The notes beneath the pieces were generated by a model. That model had not been told where the DNA came from. It saw only the letters and a program-made list of their open reading frames with translations, and ran no database searches. Below are positions 31,981 through 43,677 of a stretch of 64,000 bases of DNA, piece after piece; the first letter of the stretch is position 1, and each line of letters starts with the position of its first letter. Location of the stretch: positions 744,001-808,000 of the forward strand of contig JBBELK010000162.1 of NCBI GenBank assembly GCA_037783545.1, given 5' to 3'. This DNA comes from Henricia sp. BOLD:AAB3569. Taxonomy: Eukaryota > Echinodermata > Asteroidea > Spinulosida > Echinasteridae. The position numbers and the translations under genes are program-made.

Positions 31981-33319
31981 CAATCACATCGCCTGCGGCG
32001 TTGTGGAATCGTTCATTATCAATATAGGAACGACACTTACATTTACTTGGATATTACCGCATTGAGCTTTATGTATTTATACGTTTAAATTTGACACATT
32101 GCTTATCACATCAAAGTTTCATAAGGAATGACTATAATTTACTAGGATATTTCGTCTTTACGAAAGTAATTTAAATTTACTTACGCTGCAAATGGTCTGG
32201 AAGACGATGTGTCATTCTCATATTGCACAACTGTATGCTGCAGAACTGTAAGAAATCATATATAAGGAGCAGTGAATTGGGTACAATGTTCATATTTACC
32301 TCTGTCTACTCTGTCTACTGTCGTGAAAAGAGACACGACATGGTTGTAAATACTGGCGAAAATGTGAAACAACACTTCTCATCTAAAAATTATCTTCGGA
32401 AGAAGCTAATATTTGGCAAATGTTCCAGAAAACCTGTCAAACATGAAATTGGGCTGAAAGGCATTGGCGTAATGCGTGTCAAACTGCTAATTTGATGCAC
32501 GCGGGTGGCAAGCACAATACGGTAAGCCTGGTTTGTCATTCACGTTACACGCGTTGAAATGAGCCGTTTTCTCGTCTAAAAACTGGATAAAAGTTAACTC
32601 CGTGTACACCTTGCAAATAAGTGGACTGAAGTTCCGATATCTAGCAGCCAAATTAGACACATGCTGTATGTACACTTATCGAGTTGATAGCCAACTAGAA
32701 GGCGCCGTACACGTTTTTACAATTATTCGTCTTAGTATCTCGCAGTAAATCAGATCTTTAAGTTTGTCAGCTTGGATGGACTCATTGTCAACTCAATCTG
32801 TGAGTGACCATGCACCCCGCTGTAAATACAATCCAAAGTACACGTATTGTTTCTGAACTTTTCTGCCAATGTTCGAGTGGAGTCCTTTGACGACAGATGC
32901 TACTGACAAAAACAACAGGTTCCCATCAGAATCGCACACGTATACCGGTAATACCGAACTACAACTGCAAACCATACCAGAGCTACATAACACTGAAAGT
33001 TAAGCTGTCATGAAAAGTAATATAAGCACTTAATAGCTTCGCGGAAGCTTTAATATTGGCCAATTAAAATTGGTATCAATGTTTGATATGGTCACTGTGA
33101 GGTCATTGTGAGTTTATTGCCAGCAAGGGGCCAGCGAGTGAAATACTGAATTACCCACTGCCAATGGGCTAAATATCCTACTTTGCTCGTCGGTGAAATG
33201 CTACATCATAATGGTACAAGAGAAGTTTCACTTTTGATCAGCAATTAATTCTCAAACACGGATGACCGACTGTACCCGCTGCTTGGAACTTGAAGGTGTC
33301 GAGATATGAGTAGATATTT

Positions 33320-34240
33320 ATGTACATGCTGACCACGATCGCTAAAATGGAGAAAACCTCACAGGATGAATTTCAAAACTTCACCACACCTTATTTTGTG
33401 GCCGAGAACAATGAGCTGGGCACAACTGAAGTCATCTATTTTTGGGTCCTGGGAGTTATCAGTGCATTCTGTCTTATCAGTAACCTCTTCTCTCTTGTGG
33501 TGTTTTCCCGCATCCATGACATGCATGACGTTACAAAGCTGTTAATGGTTGCTTTGACAATGGCAGATGTTGGAGTTGGCTTCTCAGGAGTACTTGCAAG
33601 TTATCTTAAGCTTTGCAAAATAGTTGGGAAAATCGAATTTGATGACTTTGTTCTCTTCTTTCAGGTGCTGGGTCTTTACGTCCTGGCAATTATTACGATT
33701 GTCCGTTACGTCGCAGTGTCTCGACCGCTGAGGCTGGAAACTCTGGTCACTAAACGACGAGCTTACATCAGTTTGATGTCTGCTACCGTGCTGAGCATTT
33801 TTTTGCTCGTTTCTGACATAATAGAAGAATATGGAGGGCCGTTCTTCGAAATTTTACCGGCAATAAACTCATATGCCTTGATTGCAGTCTCAGTCTGCAC
33901 TGTGATCATTTTATACGTTCGAGTCCTTCTGATTGCCAGGCATCAGGCTCGTCGTATAGCGGCAGCTGAAGTCAGCTCTAATGATGCACAAGTTCAGCTT
34001 CAACGCTCCAACATCAAGGCTCTGAAAACATTCCTGATCATCGTTGGTACTGTCTGCATTACATGGATTCCCGCTGCTCTGATACGTGTACTCGACCTAA
34101 ATGGGCATCATTATATCTTTATTGTCTTTGAGAGCCTTCGCTACAGTAATTCCTGGTTCAACATTTTCATTTACTCTTGGAGAAATGAATCTTATAGAAA
34201 TGCTTCAAAACGACTTCTCCGTCTGAATACCAGACAGTAG
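33320..34240 (+). CDS. Orphan rhodopsin-class GPCR, copy 2 (intronless)
   Basis: It codes for 306 residues from the first ATG; the start equivalent to copy 1 is 33326. It differs from copy 1 at 12 residues of 304, yet I count only 3 silent codon changes. Four replacements fall in the N-terminus and start of TM1 (N14D, S32G, N35E, E38Y). Four fall in the TM6-loop 3-TM7 region (F to V, I to L, N to H, I to V). The motif set and the missing disulfide are as in copy 1. TM3 ends VSRPL here, closer to the usual DRY..PL context. It is intact with no stop or frameshift, so both copies look functional. Confidence 0.85.
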   Translation: MYMLTTIAKMEKTSQDEFQNFTTPYFVAENNELGTTEVIYFWVLGVISAFCLISNLFSLVVFSRIHDMHDVTKLLMVALTMADVGVGFSGVLASYLKLCKIVGKIEFDDFVLFFQVLGLYVLAIITIVRYVAVSRPLRLETLVTKRRAYISLMSATVLSIFLLVSDIIEEYGGPFFEILPAINSYALIAVSVCTVIILYVRVLLIARHQARRIAAAEVSSNDAQVQLQRSNIKALKTFLIIVGTVCITWIPAALIRVLDLNGHHYIFIVFESLRYSNSWFNIFIYSWRNESYRNASKRLLRLNTRQ

Positions 34241-34648
34241 CTTTCCACAAGCTTTCACATTGACATTCAAATTGGACAGTGCAGAGCGTGATCCAAAACT
34301 GGTAAACACTAGATGAAGATTTCAACATTTCTTAAATTAATCAAAATAATACCTTGATCTGTAAAGAAATGTCCATATTTTACAATCATATTACAAAAAT
34401 TAACAGAATAAATTTGACTGGGCACACTGTGCAATCACATTTTCAAAAAATAGTTGAAAAATGCATGTACAAAATTTCATTTTTTGTAAATTTTATTGAT
34501 TATCTGTCTCTCGCGCACAAAAACAACCTCCGCATAAAACTGTAAAGCAAATTTCAACATGTGATAAACTGGGTGTGTGTATAACAAACAAGTTCACTTT
34601 AGTTTTCATATGTTGTTGACTATAAAGGAAGGGCTTTTGTCTCTTAAT

Positions 34649-34676
34649 TTCCGTCCCTCACGCGTGAGGGACGGAA
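34649..34676. repeat. Perfect 28-bp palindrome downstream of GPCR 2
   Basis: Identical to 29731-29758, at a similar distance from the GPCR stop codon. Confidence 0.8.
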
Positions 34677-36057
34677 TTTGATCACGCTCAGCACCTTTTA
34701 AACCCCAACCATGCCGCAACTATTAAGAAAGTGCACTTAGTAGACAAATGCCAACGCCTTCAGATGAAGTTTAACGCTGTTAGCTACATGTATATTTAGG
34801 CTAGTGAACAAAGAACGAAACGCCAAATTCCAATTGAGGAGTTTTTAAGCGTTCCGCTTTTAATTATTGCATGTACATGGCAGTTGTGTACCCTCGAGGA
34901 AGCTGAGGTTTAATAAATGTTAATATTGAGCTCAATGACTTGGGGTGATGACGCGCCCTGTACACCTGTAGTGGATATGTGCGCTATAATGACTCTATAG
35001 CATTTTTATTGTAACATACCTGTACGCTTGGGTGGGCTATGGGTAAAAACCATATACTGCCTGGGTAAAAATAATCCCGTAGCACCCAAACCACACAATT
35101 ACTCACTGTAGCACCCAAATCCGTCATGACTATTACTCACTAGTCGCGTAGTATAGAAGGGGGTGTGGGGTGTGACACCGCATCCCCCTCCCCCACCCCC
35201 AAAACATTATTTTATTCGGAAAATTGATGGTACAGTCGGCAAATTCATGGTCCTGTCGGCAAAAAAAGAGGAAAAAATATAGCATCATAGACCTAAAGGC
35301 ACGTCTATATCGGCAATGCTGTTACGGCGCTGGTAATATCTATATTATGCTGAGCGACTCCGCGAAGGCCCGGCAGCAGTCGGCAGAATTTGGTCACCAC
35401 CCTCCCTCCCCTCCCCCAACTCCCCAATCAAAATAATCTAGCTACGCCCCTGCTAACACCTACCTGCTATAGCCCTGTCTAGGCACTGTAACACCCCAAA
35501 CCGCCCTACCTATTAGGCTACTCACGGTAGTACCCAAATTGCTCTATTACAAGTCCGCTTTATCGCGTGTAACTTTCAAAAACGGACCATGATCACGCGT
35601 CTATAAATAGTCATCGAATTACGAAACCTGGTTATGTTACACACGTCTAACTAGGGGCAAAACGTTAGAGACCTGAGTGCAAATGACAATGAAATCCTTA
35701 AATGTCTGTTGGGGTAGTTTAACTCGCCTGTTATCGGCATTTGCTGGTGGACAGCCGTATACTGCTTGTTCGCAAACTCGCATTGAAAGCATTGATGCTC
35801 GAAATTGCACAATAACTGATGGACGAATGCCGGGCGCAAGTGCAAGGACGCCAGATCATAGAGGAGAGTTTTCGGGGACAAGACCAATCCGCCATAACTT
35901 CTTGAGGTCCTTCAGGGTGCATTTAGATCGTTCGGGAAAGTGTGCGGCAAAAATGGCACAGTGGGAGGACCGCTTTACACGCGGACAACAAATCGCATGA
36001 TTTTCTGTCTTCGTAATAAAACGTTACACGCGTTTATCGTTTGCACGCATGTTATTT

Positions 36058-36330
36058 TAAAGGCACAGGCTCGTCAGCATTGGGCGCGCGCCAAATTCAA
36101 GGACCGCTTTACACGCGGACAACAAATCGCATGATTTTCTGTCTTCGTAATAAAACGTTACACGCGTTTATCGTTTGCACGCATGTTATTTTAAAGGCAC
36201 ATGCTCGTCAGCATTGGGCGCGCGCCAAATTCGTGCTACGAAATACGCAGCTGCATGCCTTTGCGTATTTTGTGGCACGAATTTGGCGCGCGCGCCTTGC
36301 TGACGAGCCTGTGTCTTTAACGTGCGATGA
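36058..36330. repeat. Hairpin copy with an internal 130-bp direct repeat
   Basis: The left arm and its upstream part (ACCGCTTTACACGCGGACAA) occur twice in a row before the right arm. Unit 1 has one. The duplication must postdate the segmental duplication or have been lost from unit 1. Confidence 0.7.
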
Positions 36331-36709
36331 TCACCTTTCGTAAATTCGGGCCAACGTATCTTATGAATGTTGAGTAATGGTTAAAGGTAATTCCACTTGA
36401 CATTTGGTGATTCAGAGTTTTAAAAGGCGCTCTAAAAATAATCTGTGATATGAAAGAAAGGTGTTACAAGTACTAATAATGTAAGAAATTGAGTGATCCT
36501 GAATCACTAACCGATAATGTAACATAAAACTTGCCAAAAAGTCAAGGAAAATGGACAGGAAAGTGTAGATTCGTGAACAAATTATTTCAAGAATCTTCAC
36601 TTTCGAGGCTAATCTGTTAATAAGCGTAGATTTGTAGGGAACGAAAGAATTACGTAAGCAGTCATAGACATGTTTTTTTCTTATATGCAATGCACGGCGT
36701 TTTCTTTGG

Positions 36710-36913
36710 TATAAAAATAGAATCACTCATGCGAACACGCTGCATTCTGGTGCTTCAGAACGTGCAGTCATTCCCATCGTGGTGTGCTGCAAGCAACAGC
36801 TATACTGCATATCGTTTTGGAGTATGAACGCGACAGAAACGGATTTGTCTCGGGATTTATACAATGAAACTGCGCTTTTCGGAAAATACGAGGAGGACAA
36901 GGGAAACTTGATG
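36710..36913 (+). other. TATA box and candidate first exon of an unknown gene
   Basis: TATAAAAA at 36710-36717 is followed 107 nt later by ATG (36824), opening MNATETDLSRDLYNETALFG with two N-glycosylation sequons (NAT, NET). The frame runs to 37210 but looks non-coding after about residue 75. A GTAACC donor at 36914 is possible. No family is recognised. Confidence 0.25.
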
Positions 36914-37375
36914 GTAACCAAAAACACTAACGTCAATTACCATAGGCCTATAGTTGCCACGTCTAAAATCTCGCCACCAGTTAAGGAAAAGCACCTTATA
37001 GACCAGTTGCGTGATAGCCTTGCACCAGAATACCTGGTAAATCGGGCCGTTTCTAGGGGGTGCAAGCATCGATATTTATACACTGGATTAAGCATGCTAC
37101 GCACGGCTCTATGGAAGCGGTTGATGCCACCACGCTCTTGCGGAAGCCGCCATTGTGTACTCCACTCTATACACGCAGTAATATATACACGCGTAGTGAC
37201 TATCGGATAACATAGAAATATCCTCCAAAAAGAGCGTAAAACGTAATAAATTGAAATTGTTGTATTCGCATTTCATCCAGAAATGCCTTCTTTCGTTGCA
37301 GCAATGTATTTTCTTGTTCATTATTTGAACATTTTGTGAAATAACAGCAAAGTAAGGTATACTCTAAAAACAGAT

Positions 37376-37475
37376 TGGTTGAATTCAACCAATTGGTTGG
37401 TAGATATGTGTCTAACCAATATATTGGTTAAAATGACCAATCCGTATTGGTTTACCAATACGGATTGGTCATTTT
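37376..37475. repeat. ATTGGT/ACCAAT palindrome cluster
   Basis: Two palindromes lie in 100 bp, ATTGGTTGAATTCAACCAAT and a 36-nt hairpin, GACCAATCCGTATTGGT facing ACCAATACGGATTGGTC. Isolated ACCAAT/ATTGGT words sit between them. 37480-38380 otherwise shows nothing recognisable. Confidence 0.6.
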
Positions 37476-38770
37476 AATGCCAACTTTATGTTTTTTATTT
37501 GCTGCATTACGAGTATGACTATACGACAGGTAATTTTGTTTTAATAAAGACATCGCTGGGAAAATACCATACACCTTCACTATAGTTGAGGCGCAATGCA
37601 CTAAGTCTATAGAGTATGACAAACATTTTATGTGTTTTCGAAGAAAAACTTGAAACTTTCTCAGTGCTAAATTCATGTTTTCTCACTATTTTTACACTTT
37701 CTGGGGTGTCGTCATGTCATATTATAAAGAATTAGTGGTTAAGGTGTATGGTATTTATACTCATCGCTGTTTAGTTTGATGTAAAATGAATACATTATGC
37801 AGAAGGTAGGCCTACTAGGCCTATAGGGGTTTCAACTCTGATTTTTTTTTGACCGTTCATGATGGGTTTCTTTAAAAACACGCAAAAACAAGAATTGAAA
37901 TTGGAAATGAGTGAACAGTAAACTGATCTAATTTTCATACACCTTTTACAAAGGATGGGAATTTACGGTCAATTCACCAGTTTCCAATTCTTTCATGTCT
38001 AATTGTTTCATATGAACAGTTCGAAAAACAAGGAGTTTTTATTTTTGCTTGAAAACTGGTAGTTTGAGAGTCCTATAAGTTCTCATAACCATATTGTGTA
38101 TCTAACGTATGAAAGAACCTTAAATATCTGTTCGGCTAAGACAGTGTCCTGGCAAAAAAAAGTTTTAAAATGAGTAGCTACTTTTTGGTGAGTATATGAC
38201 ATCACAATTCTGCTCATTAAGATAAAACTAAAAATATTGGTTCAAACTCCAAAAAAAGAAAGAAAACTTTCAAATAGTACCTGAATGTAGTATTTGCACA
38301 AAAAACAAAATAAGTTACGTGTACCGAAAACTGATTTAAAGGTTCACAATGCCCCAAAATCCAAGCATTACTTTTAAAAATATACAGTCTGTGCGTTTTG
38401 AATTGATATTTTTCTAGAAGCATACAAGATAGTTTCTTAACTTTTTTTTCAAATGACACGTCAACCAAACAAACTGACCAAAGTTTAGTTATCGAACGAA
38501 CAATTAGTGTCCCGAAATAATTTAAGGCATATATTTCGGGGATGCGATTGTTCCGGTTTTTCCCGGAACTTTCTTTTGTCTCGTTGGTTTGTGACAAAGA
38601 TTAATCCGGGAGAAACCGGAACAAATCACGTCCCTGATATTTGCCCAAGTCTGTCCTTAGTATGGGCGACCGTATGGGCGCCGGCGGCGCACAAGCTGAG
38701 CTAAAGATATTCCCAAAAATGTGAAAAGTTCTTCCACAGACCTTATACTGCCAGTAATCAAACCCAAATA

Positions 38771-39545
38771 TAGCTTGCCATGCATGGCGGCTTCGCCGTT
38801 CTGGTTATCTAATGTAATGCACCTATCAATTGGACCCCCCCCCCCCCCCCTCCCCCTCCCACCACCCCCCCTCCCCCCCCCCCTTTTTTCGGCCTGCCCC
38901 CCCCCCCCCATTTTTCGGGCTGCCCCACCTAAGGTGTGGGGATTGTCACTTTTTGCGTGACAAAATTCCCACCCCTAGGGCAAGATTTAGGTGACAACAA
39001 TCCCCACCCCCGGGTGCAAAACATGCGCGTTTTCTATACAAATGCACAGAAATTTGTATTTCAATGGGTCAAAATCCCCACCCTGGGGTACGAAAAACGT
39101 GACCAAACCCCCACCTAGGGGGTGGGGCAGCGCAGGGGGGTTGGACAATTGATAGGCGCATAAAGCTTTTACTGTGTATTTCTTATTATGCATGGAGCTG
39201 CCGATCATGTTAACTATATAGTGTTTCTCAGGCTCGCGTCACGGGACACGCGCATATCATTAATACCTAATAAGCGTTTTACAAAATCGCGAAAATTTAA
39301 TTTTCGAAAACCGCACTTAAAAAGGGCAATTTGAAATAAACTTTGATATAAGCCGGCTATGGGATATGCGGACTATCAAAAAATAGGGAAAATGCTGGAT
39401 TTTTCTTCAAGGGCGATTCTAGCTGTTGAAGAGAATTTGTTTACGTCTTTAAGTATGTATGATGCCTACAGGAGGAGTATAATATGTGGACTCAATCGAT
39501 ATACGGTATCTGTTGCATGCCCACGGTGGCGAGCAGCCAATTAGT
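38771..39545. repeat. Interspersed repeat interrupted by a C-rich MITE
   Basis: It matches 43678-44120 from GCGGCTTCGCCGTTCTGGTT onward, interrupted only at 38818-39160. Its right part is related to the tandem repeat pair at 20690-22520. Confidence 0.7.
38818..39160. mobile_element. PIF/Harbinger-like MITE with TAA duplication, C-rich interior
   Basis: The ends TGCACCTATCAATTGG and CAATTGATAGGCGCA are flanked by TAA on both sides. The copy at 43678-44120 shows the empty site (AATGTAAAGC). The interior has long C runs (38832-38910) and a GGTGTGGGGATTGTCAC / GTGACAACAATCCCCAC pairing. 3-bp TAA duplications fit PIF/Harbinger. Confidence 0.8.
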
Positions 39546-40503
39546 TACATTTTCACGAAGTATTAAAGGCCCATTACATCATTTGCTCTTAAAAGCGTCG
39601 TTTTCACTCTTTTTCAGTTTTATTTTTACATTTAAAGAGTAGTACTATACGTAACTAAAAAATGATGTTGATTTAAACTGCCTTGTTTAAGGCATGGAGT
39701 AATATTAAATTTTGGTTTTTGTGTTGAATAAATGGTAAAAACAAAAATAATCGATTTCTTAAAGCACCTTCATATGGCAATTTCTCCCACAGAGGTACCA
39801 TCATGTGGTGTTTGTTACAATTGCTATATCAACACTTTTAGTCCGGTTTTTCTTGTCAAATCATTTTCTTGTCACTGCAAATAGTGTGATGGGCTTTAAG
39901 GCACTAGGTACTACGCAGGACACTGATGGTAAAAAAGAGCTGTGTTTGAGATGAAGCCAGGTTAAATGGCTAACCGGTAGACAACATTGAGGCAAAACAT
40001 TGTGTTGGTAGCTACTACAGAACCCAGGAAAAATTCGTCTATTTTTGTTATGCAATACCATAAATCAATGATTCATTCACCAGACATGTTCAGTAACCAT
40101 ATCAACATGACTGCATTGTCAAAGAAAACAAAATTGGCAAGTTTTGGAGATATAGACTTGCGAAACAAAAAGAGCATTTTTTTCTGACTCATCGTGAACT
40201 ATCCCTGAAACTCAGAGAACCCAATTGACCAGGGGTAATACTGTAATGTGTGTATTACATGTAATATCTGCGTTGTTATTACAGTAGTCAACTGAGTTCA
40301 ATGCAGTATAATTTGAGGACGCTCGTTTTAAAAATGGAATACATGTTCTGATTAAAAAAAGAAAGAAAGAAAGACTTTTGTTTTACTTTTCCCAAGAACA
40401 ACTTTATTACATCCTCGGTAAACAAACAATATTTACAAACTAAAAAACAAAACTAACTTTAATAATTACACAAGGATGCAAATAAGGAAAGACGAATTGT
40501 ACT

Positions 40504-40893
40504 TTGAACAAAAGCAGTGGCCATTGCCATGTCTCGATGTCTCGAGCTGCTGCTCCAAAGAGAGAGCACCCACGACAGACGCGAGCAGCTGCTCCGGGGA
40601 GAGGAGACCCCAGAAATCAAGAGTGTGTGGTGACTATATCAACACGTCATTATGTTGTCGTTCAAAGTAAAGAGGGTATTATTAAAAGACTACTTGGTCA
40701 GAAAACCATTAACGTTGTTGACCGATTTGTAAAAGGAGAATTCGATGAGTATCTTGTTTTTGATGCGTTGGAGCCAGACTGTTTTGGGATCGACAATATA
40801 AGTCTGTTTTCAATACTGGAGAGACTTTTTCACCAGGATCATAACTCTGTGCAATGCCAGGTATCTTCTCTCAAAACAAAAGAAATATCTTAA
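40504..40893 (+). CDS. Unassigned coding-like segment
   Basis: The stretch 40640-40870 reads HYVVVQSKEGIIKRLLGQ, KTINVVDRFVKGEFDEYLVF and DALEPDCFGIDNISLFSILE. It has amphipathic, protein-like composition and a CAG/GTATCT donor at about 40870. The first 45 residues (repetitive RAAAPKR) look non-coding. The right end runs into the hairpin at 40802-41212. I do not recognise the family. It may be one exon or a captured scrap. Confidence 0.25.
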   Translation: MNKSSGHCHVSMSRAAAPKREHPRQTRAAAPGRGDPRNQECVVTISTRHYVVVQSKEGIIKRLLGQKTINVVDRFVKGEFDEYLVFDALEPDCFGIDNISLFSILERLFHQDHNSVQCQVSSLKTKEIS

Positions 40894-41212
40894 GAGAGAT
40901 CTAAGAAGATAACTTAAGCAACAAATAGTGCAACAACATACCTTTCTAAAAAACCCTGTGTACAAATTTTAACGTATGTAACATAGGACACATACTTTGT
41001 GACATTTCTTGGTGTCCTTGTTACATACGGTATATTGGAAATTTGCACACAGGGCCTTCAGGAAGGTATGTTGTGACACTATTCGTTGCCGTTCTTTGGC
41101 TGAAGTTATGATATTCATCTGAAAATATTTATTTTGTTTTGAGAGAAGATGAATGACATTGTACAGAGATATAATCCTGGAGGAAAAGGTCTCTCCAGTA
41201 TTGAAAACGGAC
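40802..41212. mobile_element. Long hairpin MITE, about 410 bp
   Basis: GTCTGTTTTCAATACTGGAG faces CTCCAGTATTGAAAACGGAC, and the arms continue inward through TCTCTCAAAACAAAAGAAAT. The core shares ACCCTGTGTACAAATTT with 15228-15664. An AAAG microsatellite follows at 41325-41345. Confidence 0.75.
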
Positions 41213-41879
41213 ACATGGGAAGTGCGGTAAAGAAAGTAGATGACATTTTTGCAGCTGATGATGAGGTAGTTAGCTACATGTAGGTGGCCGCCACTTTCGT
41301 GCGGCCCTTTCCGTGCGGGATCAGAAAGAAAGAAAGAAAGAAAGAACATTAAGACTGAAAGGCTTACTTTGTGCAAACGAATCGCGGAAAGTCTCTGTGA
41401 CCAACAGTAATATTGGAAGCAAGTTTGTTTTCTTCTGGTGCCTTCATTAAAATTGTGTATTCAAGTTGCCATCCATTTCATTGACAGAAAATTTACTTCA
41501 GGTCTAGTTGCCTTTGGAGAAAAAAAATAGAGGAGATATGAGGCAATTCTCACTGGTAGTTTTTAATTTCCGCAAGATGCAGAGGACTGCGGGAAATTCA
41601 CTCATGATGCCAATATATATTTCAGCAAAACTGGAGAACGTATCTGTATAAAAATCTTTGCAACGGTCCTGGTTGTTGCTGTCATCTGAACTTTACCAGT
41701 CGTACATGTAGGAGACTCCTGACAGTACCACAGCTGGGGATGTCACACGCCCGAAATGTGCACAACAAAAAAATACTGTGCCATTTAGGATTATGGAAAC
41801 TGACATTTTTGAAAATAAAACAGAGAATACACCCTGAAAGAATCCCAAGACTTAAACACGTCTATGTTAATATTGATTA

Positions 41880-42720
41880 TACACCGAGTGGAACACAGCT
41901 GAGGTCATCATGTTTCGTTCCTGGGAGTTATGAGCAGCAACCCCTTCTACCTTGTGGTGATCCCGCGACCACGACATGCACGATGTCACAAAACATCAAT
42001 TATCTACAAATGACTGTAATTGATTTAGCTTGCGTCGGGGAGAATGAATGGTAATTAGGGTTTGTGTTGACCTTTGCCAATGTTCGAGTGGAGCCTCGTG
42101 TATCGCCCTTTGACGATACTGAAAAAGAACAGGTTACGATTAGAATCGCACAAGTACTGGTAATACAAAACTAAACTGCAAACCATACCAGAGCTACATA
42201 AACACTTAAAATTGGTATCGATGTTTGATATGGTCACTGTGAGGTCATTGTACGTTTATTGCCAGCATGGGGCCAGTGAGTGAGATACTAAATAATCCAC
42301 GCGCGAGATTACTTTTTATGTAGGGTCGTTCTTCGAAATGGTACCGGCAATAAAAGCATACGCCTTGATTGCAGTCTCGGTCTGCACTGCGATCATTTTA
42401 TACGTTCGAGTCCTTCTGATTGCCAGGCATCAGGCTCGTCGTATAGCGGCAGCTGAAATCAGCTCTAATGTCGCACAAGTTCAGCTTCAACGCTCCAACA
42501 TCAAGGCTCTGAAAACATTCCTGATCATACTGTCTGCATTACATGGATTTCCGCTGCTCTGATTCATGTAATCGACCTAAATGGGCATCATTATATCATT
42601 ATTATCTTTGAGAGCCTTCGCTACAGTAATTCCCGGTTCAACATTTTCATTTATTCTTAGAGAAATGAATCTTATAGAAATGCTTCAAAACGACTTCTCC
42701 GTCTGAATACCAGACAGTAA
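41880..42720 (+). pseudogene. Scrambled third copy of the GPCR
   Basis: 41930-41990 matches the TM1 region of the GPCRs (CTGGGAGTTAT through CATGACATGCA-like sequence). 42060-42310 matches the region upstream of copy 2 (GTCACTGTGAGGTCATTG). 42326-42720 matches residues about 169-304. The order is rearranged, the first half of the receptor is mostly missing, a 7-bp deletion breaks the frame at about 42530 and a Trp codon in TM7 is TAG. The 3' flank (ACCCCAACCATGCCGCAACT) is still present. It cannot make a receptor. Confidence 0.8.
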
Positions 42721-42925
42721 CTTCACACAAGCTTTCACAGTGACATTCATATGGGACAGTGCTCTTCTTAAACCCCAACCATGCCGCAACTATTAGAAAG
42801 TGCACTAAGTAGACAAATGCCAACGCCCTCAGATAAAGTTTAACGCTGTGAGTACATGTATATTCCGCTCTATTGCATGTACATGGCAGTTGTATACTCT
42901 CCAGCTAATGTTTAATAAATGTTAA

Positions 42926-43455
42926 AAGTACACACCGGCTTTGTTGGGCTATTTTTGGCTCGAAATTGACCCATACCACATTCGAAGTACATTCCAAGTA
43001 TTCGAGCTGCATTTTCTTTGAATTCTTAGACGTTCGAAACATATTCGGCGGCTATTCCGGGAGCGTTCTGACTGCATTTGAGGTGAATTCGTATACAGCC
43101 TTCGAGGCACCTTCTAACCAGAATTCGGGTGGTATTCGGGCAGCAATCGAACCGCACTCGTACGGCATTCGAAGTGTATTCTTAATATTCTTACTGCATT
43201 CTAACAGCATTATAGGTATTCATACTGTGTTCCAACTTCATTTGAACTACATTTGAAAGCTAATAAACCCGGAATGTGCAAGAATCATTCGACGCGGGTT
43301 CGAAACGCATTCTAAGTATTCGAACATCATTCTTACAAAGCTGTAAGAATGTTGGTCAGTTTAAAATTCCCGCCCGAATGTGGCACGAATTTTGAAAAAT
43401 GTTCATTCCGGCTGGTTTTGCTTGATTCCTGCTAATTCCGAACAAGTGTGACGGG
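42926..43455. repeat. MITE end followed by quasi-periodic ATTCGAA array
   Basis: 42922-42975 matches the left end of the TTAA MITE at 58590 (ACACCGGCTTTGTTGGGC). From 42980 to about 43440 the sequence is a loose repeat of about 11-12 bp built on CATTCGAAGTA and ATTCGG variants. It is degenerate but continuous. Confidence 0.55.
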
Positions 43456-43479
43456 GGCTTAAAACATTTACCACGCACG

Positions 43480-43640
43480 GTGAGGACACCCGTTGGGGTT
43501 TGAGTGGGGTTGGGGTGGGCTTGGGGTGCAAAGTGATGGCGTGGGTTGACGGGTTCGGGTACGTGATGGGGTGGAGGTTTGGGTGGCGGTGGGGTGCCGG
43601 GTTGGGAGGGGGTGTATATAGGTTGGAGTAAAGAGTGTTG
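43480..43640 (+). repeat. G-rich stretch with G-quadruplex potential
   Basis: Runs such as TGGGGTTGGGGTGGGCTTGG repeat over 150 nt, with several groups of four G-runs at short spacing. The proline-rich frame on the other strand is a composition artefact. Confidence 0.6.
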
Positions 43641-43677
43641 GGGTGAGGGTTTCGTAGGAGTTTTAACTCGCAGAAAG

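Larger units (their letters stand above)
32184..36343 (+). repeat. Segmental duplication, unit 2 (contains GPCR gene 2)
   Basis: Same-direction copy of 27666-31296, with extra sequence upstream of the GPCR (about 32560-33290) and a local tandem duplication at about 36085-36215. Confidence 0.85.

Noticed and set aside
36041-36343. Open frame repeating in duplication unit 2
   Set aside because: Caused by the local direct duplication of a hairpin arm, not by a gene.
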